From Linum tenue (taxonomy: Eukaryota; Streptophyta; Magnoliopsida; Malpighiales; Linaceae), in assembly GCA_946122785.1 (NCBI GenBank), contig CAMGYJ010000010.1, positions 28,995,608 through 29,059,607 of the forward strand: a stretch of 64,000 bases of DNA, read 5' to 3'. The notes under the pieces were generated by a model. The model had not been told where the DNA came from, ran no database searches, and saw nothing but the letters and a program-made list of their open reading frames with translations. Both the position numbers and the translations under genes were made by a program. Within the stretch, counting starts at the first letter, position 1; every line of letters begins with the position of its first letter. Shown piece after piece: positions 12,990 through 24,247 of this stretch.

Positions 12990-14350
12990 TAGATAAGTAG
13001 ATAGATACGATGAGTGTGGGGGTCAAAACAGCGATATGCACTACTTTGTGGGCAATAGACAAGGAAGAGACATGGATGAGAGCGAGGGTCAAGTTTGTGA
13101 GCTGAGTAAGGGCGAAGCCAAAGGTAGCATAGACAACCAAAAACACGAAGTTTGTGATAGTTAGGAGGGAGGTTGAAGAGAAGAGTGTAAGGTATTTCAC
13201 CACGCAAGGTCGAGGAGGGCATTTTGTTGATGAGATAAATGGATGTGGAGAAAGCAAAAGACCAAAAGATAGTAGGGAGTTTAGCATGGTAGAGAAGTGT
13301 GATACCTGTTTCAACAATATGACGATGTCATAATGGTTTGGCCAAACCATTATGTTCAGGTGTATGGTGAGGAGTGAGTAGGTGAGTGATGTCGTAGTCA
13401 AGTAATGCTGAACGTAATTTTTGAAATTCTCCGCCACCATCCGTCTAGAGTCGACGAATGGTGGTAGAAAAGTAGTTTTCAACCATTTTTCTAAAGTTAA
13501 GAAATACTTGAGAACATAAGATTTATGGTGTAAAGGATAATACCATGTATAACGAGTGAAATGATCAATAATAACCAAATAATATCGTAACCATCGATGG
13601 ATGAAACTGGAGCAGGACCCCAAACATTAGTATACAAAAGATCAAATGGACGATTGCTAGATAAAGTGGAAAATGAGAATGGTAGTTTGTGGCTTTTATT
13701 GGAAAGACATGCATCACAATGCAGGGTTTCTAGGGAAGTTGAAACGGGAAGAGAAAAAGACTGAATGAGACTGGTGAGAGATGGTTGAGAGGGATGACCA
13801 AGGCGAGCATGCCAGGATGTATCAGAGGTTCTAGTGGTGGTAAGTGCCTAGCGTACATTGTCCACCTCACGAGGTAACTCGTAGACATCACCATTGTTTC
13901 CCCCCCTCAGCAAGTGCGCCCCCGTGCGAAGATCCTTCACAACAAAATAATTGGCAAAAAATTCCACAGAGACCAGATTAGTTTGACATAATTTGGCCAC
14001 CGAGATAAGATGCTTCTTGATATTGGGAACACACAATATATCTCGCAAATGTAAATTATTCGACCCAAAAGTGAATGTTGAAGAGCCAATGTGAGAAATG
14101 GCCAAACCTGTACCATCACCCACTGTGATCTCATCGGGCCTAGAGTAGTCTGAATAAAGGGAGAGCTGGCCCAAATCTGCAGTGACATGGTGAGAGGCAC
14201 CTGAATCCATTAACCATGGCCCAGAGGAAGAGGTAGTGGCGACGTGGGCCTGAGCTGGAGCCTGGCTGGCCTGTGGGAAAAGTTTAAAGCATTGCCCGAC
14301 GAAGTGCACAGGCCTCTCACAGAACTGACAAGTGACTTGGACGCGTCTCT
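12990..14350 (-). pseudogene. Copia zinc knuckle, protease and integrase, broken
   Basis: From right to left: a zinc knuckle (CQFCERPVHFVGQC, C-x2-C-x4-H-x4-C), a protease active site in WLMDSGASHH (about 14190-14219), a pre-integrase HARLGHP-like block and the integrase core with IIDHFTRYTW and a DGGGEF-type Asp box. The integrase part is split over several frames. The protease-containing stretch (13848-14309) is still open. Confidence 0.87.
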
Positions 14351-15118
14351 AGCGGTTGGGCTCAGGAGAAAGATACCGGGCAGGAGAGGATTGACGTGTG
14401 GGCTGATTGAGCTGGCCCAAATCCCTAAAGCCTTGAAGGCCTTGCTGCTGTCGTGAAGTGGAGCCAGCGCTGCGGGAAGGAGTCTGAAAGTTACTGCCGC
14501 CGCCGCCACGTCGTGAATGCCCTGAATAAAACGCGGTGGGGACAACAACCAGCCGTGTCTGGTCTTTGAGATCAGCTTCATATTCTACAAGGGACTCGAG
14601 CAATTTCTCAATGGTTATGATGATGCTCCTTGCACGGACAGCTGCTATAAACTGCTTATAATCCTCGTCAATACCGTGGAGACAGTGAACCACAAGATCC
14701 ATGTCTGAGACGGGATCTTCTACAAGTGCAAGCTCAGCGACAACAAGTTTTAAGTCATTGACATATGTAAGAACATCCCAAGCACCTTTGATTCAGCAGA
14801 GATAAAGGAATACAATGATTTTGAAATTGAGCAGCGAAGAGCGTGAAGAATAAGCTTATCTTGCCGGAACCAACGACGGTATGCCGGATTAGGAGTGGAC
14901 TTATTGTTCTCAGTGATCGTCGAGGGAAGAACAACACCCGTGCCATCAATGTAGTGAATGAGATCCAGTCCCATGAGCAGGGTCTCTAGCTGTGATCTCC
15001 AGGAATTGAAGTTTGTTGATGTTAATTTCAGAGGCAACTGTGCTGCAGGATTGAACGTGATGATAGGATCTTCATTTGCTGCTGTGATATTGGCAGCCGA
15101 GACAGTTGAATCAGGCAT
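14349..15118 (-). pseudogene. Copia gag-like region
   Basis: The ATG at 15118 lies about 75 bases inside the primer-binding site. The opening (MPDSTVSAANITAANEDP) and the NFNSWRSQLETLLMGLDL block match plant copia gag proteins of the UBN2/Retrotran_gag_3 type. A frame change near 14750 separates it from the C-terminal part (HCLHGIDEDYKQFI). Confidence 0.85.
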
Positions 15119-15205
15119 GGTGTTGAGGAAGGAATGAACACACGAGTGCTAGGAAGAGAAGGAAGCAGGATCAGATCTAGCTGAACTTTGCTAGCTCTGG
15201 TACCA

Positions 15206-15421
15206 TGAAGAGTGTATTAAAAAGAATCAGATGTGGGAAAAAACGTGATCCGTATTGATCTCCTTGATACACTAATATACTGATACAATGAGCATTTGTA
15301 GCTAACTGAGCATCCCACGTTCCTGAGGAATAGGAACAGAATGGTAGTGGGATTATACATGTGGTAAGTGGAAAAATAGAATAAAAAGAATAAAGTTCTT
15401 TTTTATGTATTATTGTTAATA
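15206..15421 (-). repeat. 5' LTR of the copia element
   Basis: Partner of 10838-11052. In the element's sense it ends ...ACACTCTTCA, directly followed by the primer-binding site. Confidence 0.88.
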
Positions 15422-16048
15422 CTTATAAGAAACTAAGCAAGAACAAATATCATCTCCACATTAGAAGAAAAATTCTCATGGGCAATCTCAATATTTAGAC
15501 AAGAGAGCTAACAAAAATAAAAAAGAAGAAGCCAAGAACCCTGTTTGTTACAACTAAATTTTTACAATCTATATGAAAATTATGCTCTTATACATGAGTT
15601 GTAAGTCAGTTTAAAATTTTCCTTTCCGCCAGAAAGATTAATCTTTTTGGAAGCTGAATTGATACAATTATCGACTTTCCTCTTCCCGAGTGCATTTGAT
15701 GTTCACCGACCGCCTAAAATGAGCAAAAAAAAAAAAAGGAATGCAAGGGGCACAAAAGGGGACAATAGGGGATATGGAAACAGAGGCTGCCAACGGGAAA
15801 AAGAAGCTCAGCGGCTCTTAGGAGTGGCGGATGAAGGAATCCAAAGATAAAAATCTATTGCTAAGCCCAACCCTGGCTACAAAGGCCCAAAGCTCACATC
15901 TAGGCCAAGCCTCCTCATCAAGCTAGGCCCCTTGCAGGAAGTGATTCAGGGCCCGAAAACACGACAATTCATCTTATCTCAGTACCTAAGTTGATGACTG
16001 GTAAAAAAAAAATGTTGACCCAAATTCAAAACGAATTTCAGCCCGCCA

Positions 16049-17185
16049 ATGGTCTTAGAGGAAAAACGAGGAGAATCCCCAGAATCAGCCTCACAACAAA
16101 GGCATCAATCTCAGGGCAAGCAAGTATCCTCTCCAAATCAACTCATCCAAAAAAAGACCTCGCCTAAAAAGCCCTTGGAGGGTAGTTACCCGATAACCCT
16201 CAAAGTCATTGAGGAGTTCAATTCTCACACTTAGGGGTGGCAGTCGGTTAGTTTTGGTTATAACCGATAATCGACTGGTCGGTTATCGGTTAACCGAATT
16301 GACGGCCCCCTACCGAACACCGATCGACCAAAGCACCTAGGTTAACCGAAAACAGACCAGTCGATTACTGATTAGTGGTTCGGTTAATCGAGATAACCAA
16401 CAGACATGGAGGGGGTTACTCGGCGTCGACGGTGGGGGTTGATAGAGAGTCAACAGGGGAGTCTCGGGTCGTTGCTGGGGTCGAGGAGAGTTGCGCGGCG
16501 GGGCGGGATCGAGGAGCTCGTCAGGTGGGGAGTCGTGCAGCGGCGGGATAAGTGGGAGTTGATGAAGGGTCGCGCGATGGGAGGGTGAGGAGTCAAGGGG
16601 AGTTGATGAAGGGATCGACGGCGCGAGATCAAATGGGAGTTGATCGGTGGGAGGGTGGGGAGTTGATCGGTGGGAAAGGTGAGAAGTCGAGGGTAGTTGA
16701 TCGGTGGGATTTGAATAAGGGATCGATGGAGCAGGAGATCAGAGGGAGAGTGAGGAGTCGAGAGGGATGATGGATGGGGGGGTCGGGTCGACGAAGGAAG
16801 GAGATAGGGTTAGGAGTTTGTTTTTATTTTTAATATAAAATGACGTTATTTTGGATTGGTCGGTTAACCGGTTAACCGACATTGGTTACTCGGTTAACCA
16901 AAGCGCCTATTATCATTACCGACCACCGACCGACTAATTCAATTCTCGGTTATCTGTTAACCGGTAACCAATGGTTATCGATTTAATCGCCCAGTTAACC
17001 ATTAACCAAATTGCCACCCCTACTCATACTCAAGCGAAGGCTCAGGAATTTCAGAAGCTATTCTCTATGAAGCCATGTGATGTGGACATGGAAGAGACAC
17101 AAGTGGCGGCCACTACAAATCCTCATCTAGAAGATGATGGCAATCAAGGAGGACAGCCCGCCATTTCGGTGGCTATCGCCTGATC
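16049..17185 (+). pseudogene. LINE ORF1 C-terminal remnant, split by a hAT-type element
   Basis: The frame starting MVLEEKRGESPES runs to EEFNSH at 16231. There the hAT-type element cuts in, and the frame resumes after it (from about 17023) with AQEFQKLFSMKPCDVDMEE up to a stop near 17183. ORF1 of plant LINEs encodes an RNA-binding gag-like protein; no zinc knuckle is visible in this part. Its place before the endonuclease supports the call. Confidence 0.6.
16232..17022. mobile_element. Non-autonomous hAT-type element, CGGTTAACCG family (791 bp)
   Basis: Terminal repeats are TAGGGGTGGCA and its complement TGCCACCCCTA. Flanks are CTCACACT (16224-16231) and CTCATACT (17023-17030), an 8-bp duplication with one mismatch. 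The subterminal zones are packed with CGGTTAACCG, GGTTATCGG and related palindromes. The core (about 16400-16790) is G-rich with loose repeats of GGGAGTTGAT. No transposase. It sits inside the LINE ORF1 frame. Confidence 0.9.
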
Positions 17186-17230
17186 ATTTGAGAATTTCTT
17201 TGACTCTGGCTTTTTCCTTTCTGACTTTCT

Positions 17231-17940
17231 CTAGTTTTCCTATGTCTTTACAACCTAACTTTAAAGTTCTAGCGTGGAATGTGTGTAGCGCAGGAAGTAA
17301 AGACTTTTGGCGGGGAATCAAACTTTTTGTCCAATCCTACAATCCCGATTGTCTACTTTTATTTGAACCCCCGATTAGCGGTGATCGTGCCAACAGAGTT
17401 TGTGGGACTCTGCGTTTCGATGAGGTAGTGAGAGTTGATGTCGTGGGAAGGAAATGAGGTATCTGGCTAGCATGCAAGACTGAGGATTTCAACATGCAGC
17501 TAGTAGATGCGAGCAGGCAACACATCACTTGTCAAAGTTTATAGAAGCAGTCAAGAGGAGTGGTTACTCACTAGAGTGTATGGAAGTTCTCAATACAATT
17601 TTCATCAACAGCTGTGGGATCATCTTATATAAACCAGTAGAAACACCCAGATTCTATGGCTCCTCACTGGCGACTTCAACGCCTATCATTTCCCGTCAGA
17701 GAAAGCTGGAGCAATCTCCTCAGCTGCACTTAGGCGTTGTCAAAAATTTGCTGATTGGATTGATTTAGCGAATCTGATTGACTTGGATTTTTCAGGGGCC
17801 CGGTTTACTTGGTCTCCGGGGAATATAGGCGCACATTATAAAGCCAGTAGAATTGACAGATCCTTCTGCAATTCGGACTGGCATTCAGCTTACTCCAACA
17901 CTTTTGTTTAACATCTTCCCAAGCTCCACTATGATGATCT
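17231..17940 (+). pseudogene. LINE endonuclease domain, broken
   Basis: The frame begins at MSLQPNFKVLAWNVCSAGSK, the N-terminal block of plant LINE endonucleases (exonuclease-endonuclease-phosphatase fold), followed by YNPDCLLLFEPPISG. After a stop at 17456 the remainder (a block like LDLDFSGARFTWSPGN near 17780-17825) is readable only by changing frame. The domain would nick target DNA for priming. Confidence 0.8.
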
Positions 17941-18145
17941 TCCTATTTTAACCAGCAGTGCCGGGATCATGCCTACACCTAGTGGAGGGAGACCTTTTTG
18001 GTTCGAGGCTGCCTGGCTACTTCGCGGTGATTTTCATAACTTTTTTGCAGGTGCCTAGAAAAAAGACCTCAACCTTCATCAAGCTCTCCGTGATGTTGCT
18101 ACCAATAAGGAGACGTTTGGTATCATTATTCAGAGGAAAAAGAGG

Positions 18146-20640
18146 TTGCTGGCATGGCTAAAAGGAATTCAAACCAGTATTGCCAATAATTTCAATCCAG
18201 GTCTCAACAAGCTGCAAGCAAAAGTTGAAGCAGAACTAGACATTTTGCTGGCGCAAGAGGAGGTTATTTGGTATCAAAGGGATAAAGAAAAATGGGTCAC
18301 GCTTGGAGAACAAAACTCTGCCTATTTCCACCAACAAGCCACCAGAAAAAGAAGAAGAAATAAGATCCTGGCTCTTAAAGATGAAACTGGAAATTGGGTA
18401 GAGGATCCGGTAGAGTTGGAACAGTTAGTTGTAGTCTTCTACTCCAGACTGTACAAGCAAGATTCCACTCCCTATCTGGATCGCATGCCTAAGAGTTGTT
18501 TCCCTAGAATTGATCAGGAAGATCTCTTAACCCTTCTTAGCCCTTTCTCTATTTCAGACATTCATAAAGCGATTTTGGGATGAAACCATTCTCTGCTCCT
18601 GGCCCTGATGGTTTTCAGGCAGTTTTTTACCAAAAATTATGGTCTTTGGTAGGGCAAAATACTGCAATTTGGCCACCTCCTTTTTTGAAACAGGTTATCT
18701 TCCTGCACCAACATTGTGCTTATTCCCAAAGTTAATCATCCCGAGTCCCCTGCCCAACTAAGACCAATCCGTCTCGACAATGTCAATTTGAAGGCCATCA
18801 CTAAGGAAATGGCTAACAGACTGAAGCCGTTAATGAGAAAATTGGTGGCTCCTACTCAAAGTGGAATTATACCAAAGAGACAGACTACTGATAACATCAT
18901 CATCCTTCAAGAGGTCTTACATTCTCTCCGTCAAAGGAAGGGGGAGAAAGGAGGAGTGGTGATTAAGATCGATCTTGAAAAAGCCTATGATAGGCTAAGG
19001 TAGGAGTTTATCAGAGATACTTTTATAAAAATTAGGCTTCCTAGTACTTGGATTAGCAGAATCATGAAGTGTGTAGAGGGGAATAGGATGAAGATTAAAT
19101 GGAATGGAAAGCTTACTGATTGGATTCTGCCTTCTCGGGGGGTTAGGCAGGGAGATCCCCCTATCTCCCTACCTCTTCATTCTTTGTATGGAGCGCCTCT
19201 CTCACCGTATTGAGTTAGAAGTGGAAAGCAATGAGTGGAAGCCTCTATCACTTACTTCTTATGGTTATAAAATTTATCACCTCTTCTTTGCAGATGATTT
19301 GATTTTGTTTGCAAAGACAGGTACTAAGCAGGTGGAGGTTATCAAGCGTTGCTTACACGAGTTTTGTGAAAGCTCGGGACAAAAGGTTAACTTAAACAAG
19401 TCTACGATGTTTGTGTCACCAAATATCAGTAGTCAGAAGGCCCAGCAATCCAGTGATCGAGCCAATATCCCACTCACTAATGACTTGGGGAGATATCTTG
19501 GCCTCAACGCAATCCATGGAAGAGTGGCCAAGGCTAGATATAAGGATCTAGTCCTTCGTATTCAGAAAAAACTAGGGGTGGATTCGGTTCGGTTCGGTTA
19601 TAACCGATAATCGATTGGTCAGTTACCGGCTAACCGAACCACCATCTCCCCTTACCAAACACCGATCGACGCCAATGCCTCGGTTAACCAAGAACCGACC
19701 GATCGGTTATCGGTTAGTTGGTCGGTTAACCGAGATAACCGAAAAATGATGGCGGTTCGATTTTAACCGGGTAAAATTATTAGAATCGCCTAAAATGAAA
19801 GGTTCTAACTTACATTTCTACATCTAAATCACACCCAAAGTAAAGTCTCAATCACTTTTGCATAGAAAATACATCTAAATCACCAAATTAATGTCTCAAA
19901 TTCAACAACATAAAGTTATAAACTTCATAACCGGGTATTTTCATGTCGTTTCGGTGAGGGGGTGGTCGGTCGGTTATTTTCGGTTATTGTCGGTTAACCG
20001 GATAAACGGTTTTCGGTTACTCGGTTAACCGAATTACCTATTAGGAGCTCCGACCACCGACCGAAGCATATAATTTTTGGTTATCGGTTAACCGGAAACC
20101 GATAACCGAACCTCCAGCCCTAGAAAAAACTAGCCTCCTGGAAGACAAATTACCTTTCACTCGCTTCTCGTTTGACTCTGGTTAAATCAATTTCATCTTC
20201 CATGGCAGTTTATCCAATGTTTTCGGAAGCATTCCCCCCTTCTGTTTGTAATTTGTTGGACAGGGTTAACAGGAAATTTGTTTGGGGAGAAGAAGAGGGA
20301 GAAGGAAAATTCCACCTAGTTGGGAGGGAGAAGTTAATCCTACCAAGGGATCAGGGAGGACATGGAATTCGCCACACTAGACAAGCTAATCAAGCGATGC
20401 TTGCGAAAGGCAGTTGTAAGTTAGCTACGAGGGAAGGAACTTTGTGGACAAAACTACTCCTTGACAAATATGGAGGCAACATAGAGGGCCTCAACATCCT
20501 GCAAAAAAAAAAAAAAAAAAAAAAACAGGGAAGTTCTCTCGCATGGAGAAGTTTTGTATATGCTGCTAATTTGTTGAAGAAGGGTTTTGCCATGAATATC
20601 AAGAACGGTAGGCGAACTAATTTCTGGTGTGATTCTTAGG
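18146..20640 (+). pseudogene. LINE reverse transcriptase, broken by frameshifts and a hAT-type element
   Basis: Motifs in order: APGPDGFQ (near 18600), LRPIRLDNVNLKAITKEMAN (near 18760), KIDLEKAYDRLR (near 18965), RGVRQGDPP (near 19140) and the catalytic FADD box in YHLFFADDLILFAKTG (near 19280-19320). The hAT-type element at 19573-20122 interrupts the domain after LRIQKKL. The thumb-side region resumes with SSSMAVYPMFSEAFPPSV. A run of 23 A (20503-20525) lies in the downstream coding part and encodes a Lys stretch. Confidence 0.9.
19573..20122. mobile_element. Non-autonomous hAT-type element, CGGTTAACCG family (550 bp)
   Basis: Ends are TAGGGGTGGATTCGGTT and the complement of TAGGGCTGGAGGTTCGGTT. 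Both flanks are GAAAAAAC (19565-19572 and 20123-20130), a perfect 8-bp duplication. It shares the GGTTATAACCGATAATCGA start and the GGTTAACCG arrays with the element at 16232, so they are two members of one family. No ORF. Confidence 0.93.
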
Positions 20641-20807
20641 TTTCGCAGGTACCTCTGAAGGAGCTTGCCATTGTGGAGGTTCTAAAGGAGAAACTAAATC
20701 TTAGTGTGGCTAATCTATGGGACCCCGATAACGGCTGGAAGCTTGCGGAGTTTCAACACTTTCTTCCTGAGCAGATGGTTAGTAAGATTCAGGCCACTAT
20801 GGTTGAC

Positions 20808-21370
20808 TAGGGATGGCAACTTTGCCCATACCCATGGGTTTCTTACTATCCAACCCAATTGGGTTGGGTATGAAATCCAAATAGATGGATATGAGTAGAG
20901 TTTGATGGGTTTGTACCCTAACTCATTTACTTTGGGTTGAGTTGGGTTTATATCAAATGGATTTGGGTTTGTACCCATGCCCAAATACAAATTACAGTTT
21001 GGTACCCAAACTTAATAGATATGCACATTTAGTACCTAAATTTATTTTTTTGCATATAAGTCCTCAAAATATCGATGGAAAATTACGTTTTGGTACCTAA
21101 ATTTTTTTGGTCTTACATTTTGGTACCTAAACTTTTCAAGTTTTACAAATAGGTCCAATTTTTGCATGTGTAGTTAAAACACCCTCAAGTAAATGGATAT
21201 CCATATCCAACCCATACCCATTTAGATTATGGAAGAAATATTCATACCTTACCCAAACCCATCTATAAACCCCCAAATCCATATACACTTCACCCATACC
21301 CAACCCATTATCAATGGGTCTACTTGGGTTTTGGTATAATTACCCATGGGTGGGTAATTTGCCATCCCTA
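20808..21370. mobile_element. Non-autonomous hAT-type element, CCCATGGGT family (563 bp)
   Basis: Ends are TAGGGATGGCAA and the complement of TAGGGATGGCAAATTACCC. Flanks are TGGTTGAC (20800-20807) and TGGTCGAC (21371-21378), an 8-bp duplication with one mismatch. The subterminal sequence is rich in ACCCATGGGT and CCCATACCCA motifs. It interrupts the LINE between the RT and the zf-RVT region and has no ORF. Confidence 0.92.
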
Positions 21371-22504
21371 TGGTCGACCCTCTGGACATGGAAGGTAATC
21401 AGGCTTTCTGGAGCATTACTGCGAATGGTCAACTCTCTGTTAGCTTTGCCTATAAAGCAATTCAGCAGCAGTCAGACCAGCAGACCAACTCAATTTGTAA
21501 ACACATATGGAAACTCCAAGTTCCTGAACGAGTCAGAGTATTCATATGGATGGCGGCGCAAGGGAAACTTACCACAAACAACATTAGGAAGACATGCATT
21601 TAACTGATAATGACTCGTGCCCTGAGTGTAGGAATACGACAGAGACCAATCTTCATTGTTTAAGAGAATGCAGAAGGGTAAAGGCTATGTGGAACATGAT
21701 TTTGGAACAACAAGGAAGAGGGAACTTCTTCAACAACGATCTTGATACCTGGATGAAGACCAACGTTCTGAATCAATCAACTGGAAATTGGCCTGGCCAA
21801 TGGAACAGTTTCTTCAGCCTAATCCTTTGGTACCTTTGGAAGTGAATGAACGAGAGGATTTTTAAAGGGGTGAAACTGACTATCTCAACTCTACATCACT
21901 ATGTGGTGGCTAAGGCTTCAGAGTGGGTGAAAGTTTGGAACTTAGCTCCGAAGTCTTCCTCAATGAATGTGAATCAGACAAGAGTGGAAGAGCTTATTAG
22001 TTGGATCAAACCCCCTCAAGGCTGGCACAAACTGAATACAGATGGCACAACATAGAGCAACCCAGGAATGGTTACGGCAGGGGGAGTACTCAGAGATCAT
22101 GATGGAGATTGGATTGGAGAATTCTGCAGCAAGCTTGGATCTGGTACAACTTTTATTGGCTGAATTATGGGACATTCTGCAGGGATTGGCGTTGGCTTGG
22201 AAAAAGGATTCTCGTTTCCTCATTCTTGAGACCGGTTCAAAGTTATCTCTACAACTTATTTGTAAGAGAAACGACAGAGTGCATTCGTATGCAACAATCC
22301 TTGGCACTATCAGACGAATGTTGACCAAAGAATGGGTGGTTCGATTGGTGCATACATATCACGAAGGGAATAGAGTCGTGGACAGGATCTCGAAGCACAG
22401 TCTCGTCTATCCTTTCGGTACTTATGAGCTAATTGATCTCCCATTGGAGCTTGACAGAATTTGCAGAGAAGACATGATAGGAGTTAGCTTTCCTAGACAA
22501 GTTA
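21371..22504 (+). pseudogene. LINE zf-RVT and RNase H domains, broken
   Basis: The zf-RVT block is visible from FWSITANGQLSVSFAYKAI to VRVFIWMAAQGKL (about 21400-21580). In other frames follow a Cys-rich part (CPECRNTTETNLHCLREC) and an RNase H start, WHKLNTDG, near 22020. Frame changes and stops separate them. These domains are usual at the C-terminus of plant L1 ORF2. Confidence 0.8.
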
Positions 22505-22652
22505 CTAGAACCGAAGCTAATTAGCTTGTGTTCCCCTGTAATTTCTATTCGATCCCCTATTTTAGTTCTGTTTTGGTCTGTCCTGGTTTATCCTCCTATC
22601 CCTTAGGAGTTTATAACTGTTTGGCGGTTAGCCTCCTTCAAATAAAAAAAAA

Positions 22653-24239
22653 CACCCTACAAGAATATCCCTTACATCTTCAACCCCATTATATACTAAG
22701 TGAAAAAAAACTTCAATCTCATTCTCCCCCATTGGATCAACTTCAATACTAAGAGGTACGGGTGACTTAGTTAATGACTTAATCCTGTACTTAGTTAAGG
22801 GCTTACTAACCTTCAACCATTACTAATCAATTTTAGGGCTTACTTTAGGGTATTGTCTATTTTTTATCCAAACCTTTTTCAGATTCTTTTATATTATCCA
22901 AACCTATTAAAATGCTATTAATTAGTGAAATCTTTCATAATGCATCAAAATATTAGCCATTTTTACGTTATCGTTAATAATTTTGTAACTCTTTTCTTAG
23001 TGAGAATATTAAAGTTTTGGAGTGTTGACTTTCACGTGTATCTTCCAAGTCAGTATCATGTTGCAAAGTCAATATTACAAACAAAATTGCTAACTGGAAG
23101 TTAACATTTGGCTAATTCTTAGTATTTCGATAGTTTTGGCTAATATAAAGGAATCTGAAGTTAACACTACTAACAAAACCGCTAGCCGATGCAGCTTCCC
23201 AATGTTTCCACCTCATTTCCGGGAGCATGGCCGATTGCTGGCGGGAGGTGGCTCCGGGAAGAGAACTCTTGTATAGAGAATTCTCCTGCGGAATCCGAGC
23301 CTCCCGCCGTGTACCTGAATGAGCAGCCGATTCCTCGGGGACGGTGATTCTCCTTCTGAAGGTGAGTTGGAAAAATTAAAATATTAAATTTTATTTGTTT
23401 TATTATTTTTAACTGTCATGTCACACATTTAACTGTCAACTCTTAGAGGTGACTGCCATGTCAGCAAAAGTTAACGGAGTTGGATTGAGAATGACCAAAA
23501 GTGAAATATTTAAATATTTTTAGTGACCACGAATTTTTAGTGACCACGAATGAAATTAAATAAAGTTTTTCGTAATCTTAGTGACTAATCTTGCAATTTA
23601 CCCAAAAATTTAAACTGAATCGCTATTCGCCGCCCTAAAATTAAATTTCATCGCCCTAAAATGCACTAAATTGACACTATTACCCCTAGTCCCAATTTCA
23701 CCCTAAACCTTAAACAAAAAATCTCCTTTCCCCTGCCCAACCGTCGCCGAGGTCCTCCGTTCTCTGACCAGCCGTTGCAGGATTCTTATCTCTGGTTCGT
23801 CTTGGAGGAAGACCACCAGGACCAAGTGTGCGATGCTAAAGTCGTTTGGAGCCTGCAACTAGACTTCTTCAAGACGCCTTCGGGGCGGGATTAGACTCAC
23901 GTGATCTTGACGGAGAACAATGGTATTACGTCCAAGGAAAGGTACGCGAATGCCATGGGCTTCTCCAAGGAAGGAACCGTTGCTGGTTGTTCCCAGCTGT
24001 TTAGCCTTGACCAGGACAACGATGATTAGAGATTGAGGCTGATGGTGTTTAGAGGGAAATGACAAGGCAGCTTGCCTCCATTGAGTTTATTATATTATAT
24101 TAGTTGGGGAGATCTGGATGCAGAATGGAGCCAAGTTCGGTGAGGAAATTCTCGTCGCCGGAGCTCGAAATCATGGCGCCGGCTGAACTGGGAAATTAGG
24201 GGCGATATGAGTTTGTTTTGAATTTTGAGTTTAAGTGAT
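22653..24239. other. Intergenic sequence with old repeat debris
   Basis: Holds a truncated MITE copy (22849-23160) and a short tandem repeat of TTTTTAGTGACCACGAA near 23515-23550. The stretch 23760-24060 reads like an exon fragment of some gene on the + strand (for example ENNGITSKERYANAMGFSKE), but it has stops and I do not recognise it. Confidence 0.4.
22849..23160. mobile_element. Truncated MITE, same family as 53878-54218
   Basis: About 310 bases align with the intact MITE at 53878-54218: shared start ATCCAAACCTTTTTC, shared middle CATCAAAATATTAGCC, shared end TTTGGCTAATA. The right terminal repeat is cut after AATCTGA and replaced by unrelated sequence. Confidence 0.85.
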
Positions 24240-24247
24240 TGAAAGAT

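Larger units (their letters stand above)
10838..15421 (-). mobile_element. Ty1/copia LTR retrotransposon, decayed (4.6 kb)
   Basis: Two direct repeats of about 215 bp bound a gag-pol body read on the - strand. Next to the right-hand (5') LTR is a primer-binding site, TGGTACCAGAGC on the - strand (15194-15205), one base from the usual initiator-tRNA-Met site. A G-rich polypurine stretch precedes the left LTR. Gene order is gag, protease, integrase, RT, RNase H, as in Ty1/copia. Frameshifts and stops break the polyprotein in several places, so the copy is inactive. No 5-bp target duplication was found, so the outer edges may have changed after insertion. Confidence 0.92.
15640..22652 (+). mobile_element. 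L1-type LINE retrotransposon, dead, with nested hAT-type insertions
   Basis: Without its inserts, the segment reads as one LINE on the + strand: an ORF1 tail (about 16049-17185), an AP-type endonuclease (17231-17940), a reverse transcriptase (18580-20640), a zf-RVT region (21371-21720) and an RNase H (21990-22500). It ends in nine A (22644-22652), taken as the poly(A) tail. RNase H at the C-terminus is common in plant L1 elements. Many stops and frameshifts make it inactive. The left edge is not resolved and no target duplication was found. Sequence directly left of the ORF1 tail may be LINE leader or host DNA. Confidence 0.88.

Noticed and set aside
20503..20525. Run of 23 A as a LINE poly(A) tail
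   Set aside because: LINE coding blocks (GSSLAWRSF, zf-RVT, RNase H) continue beyond it, so it is an internal run.
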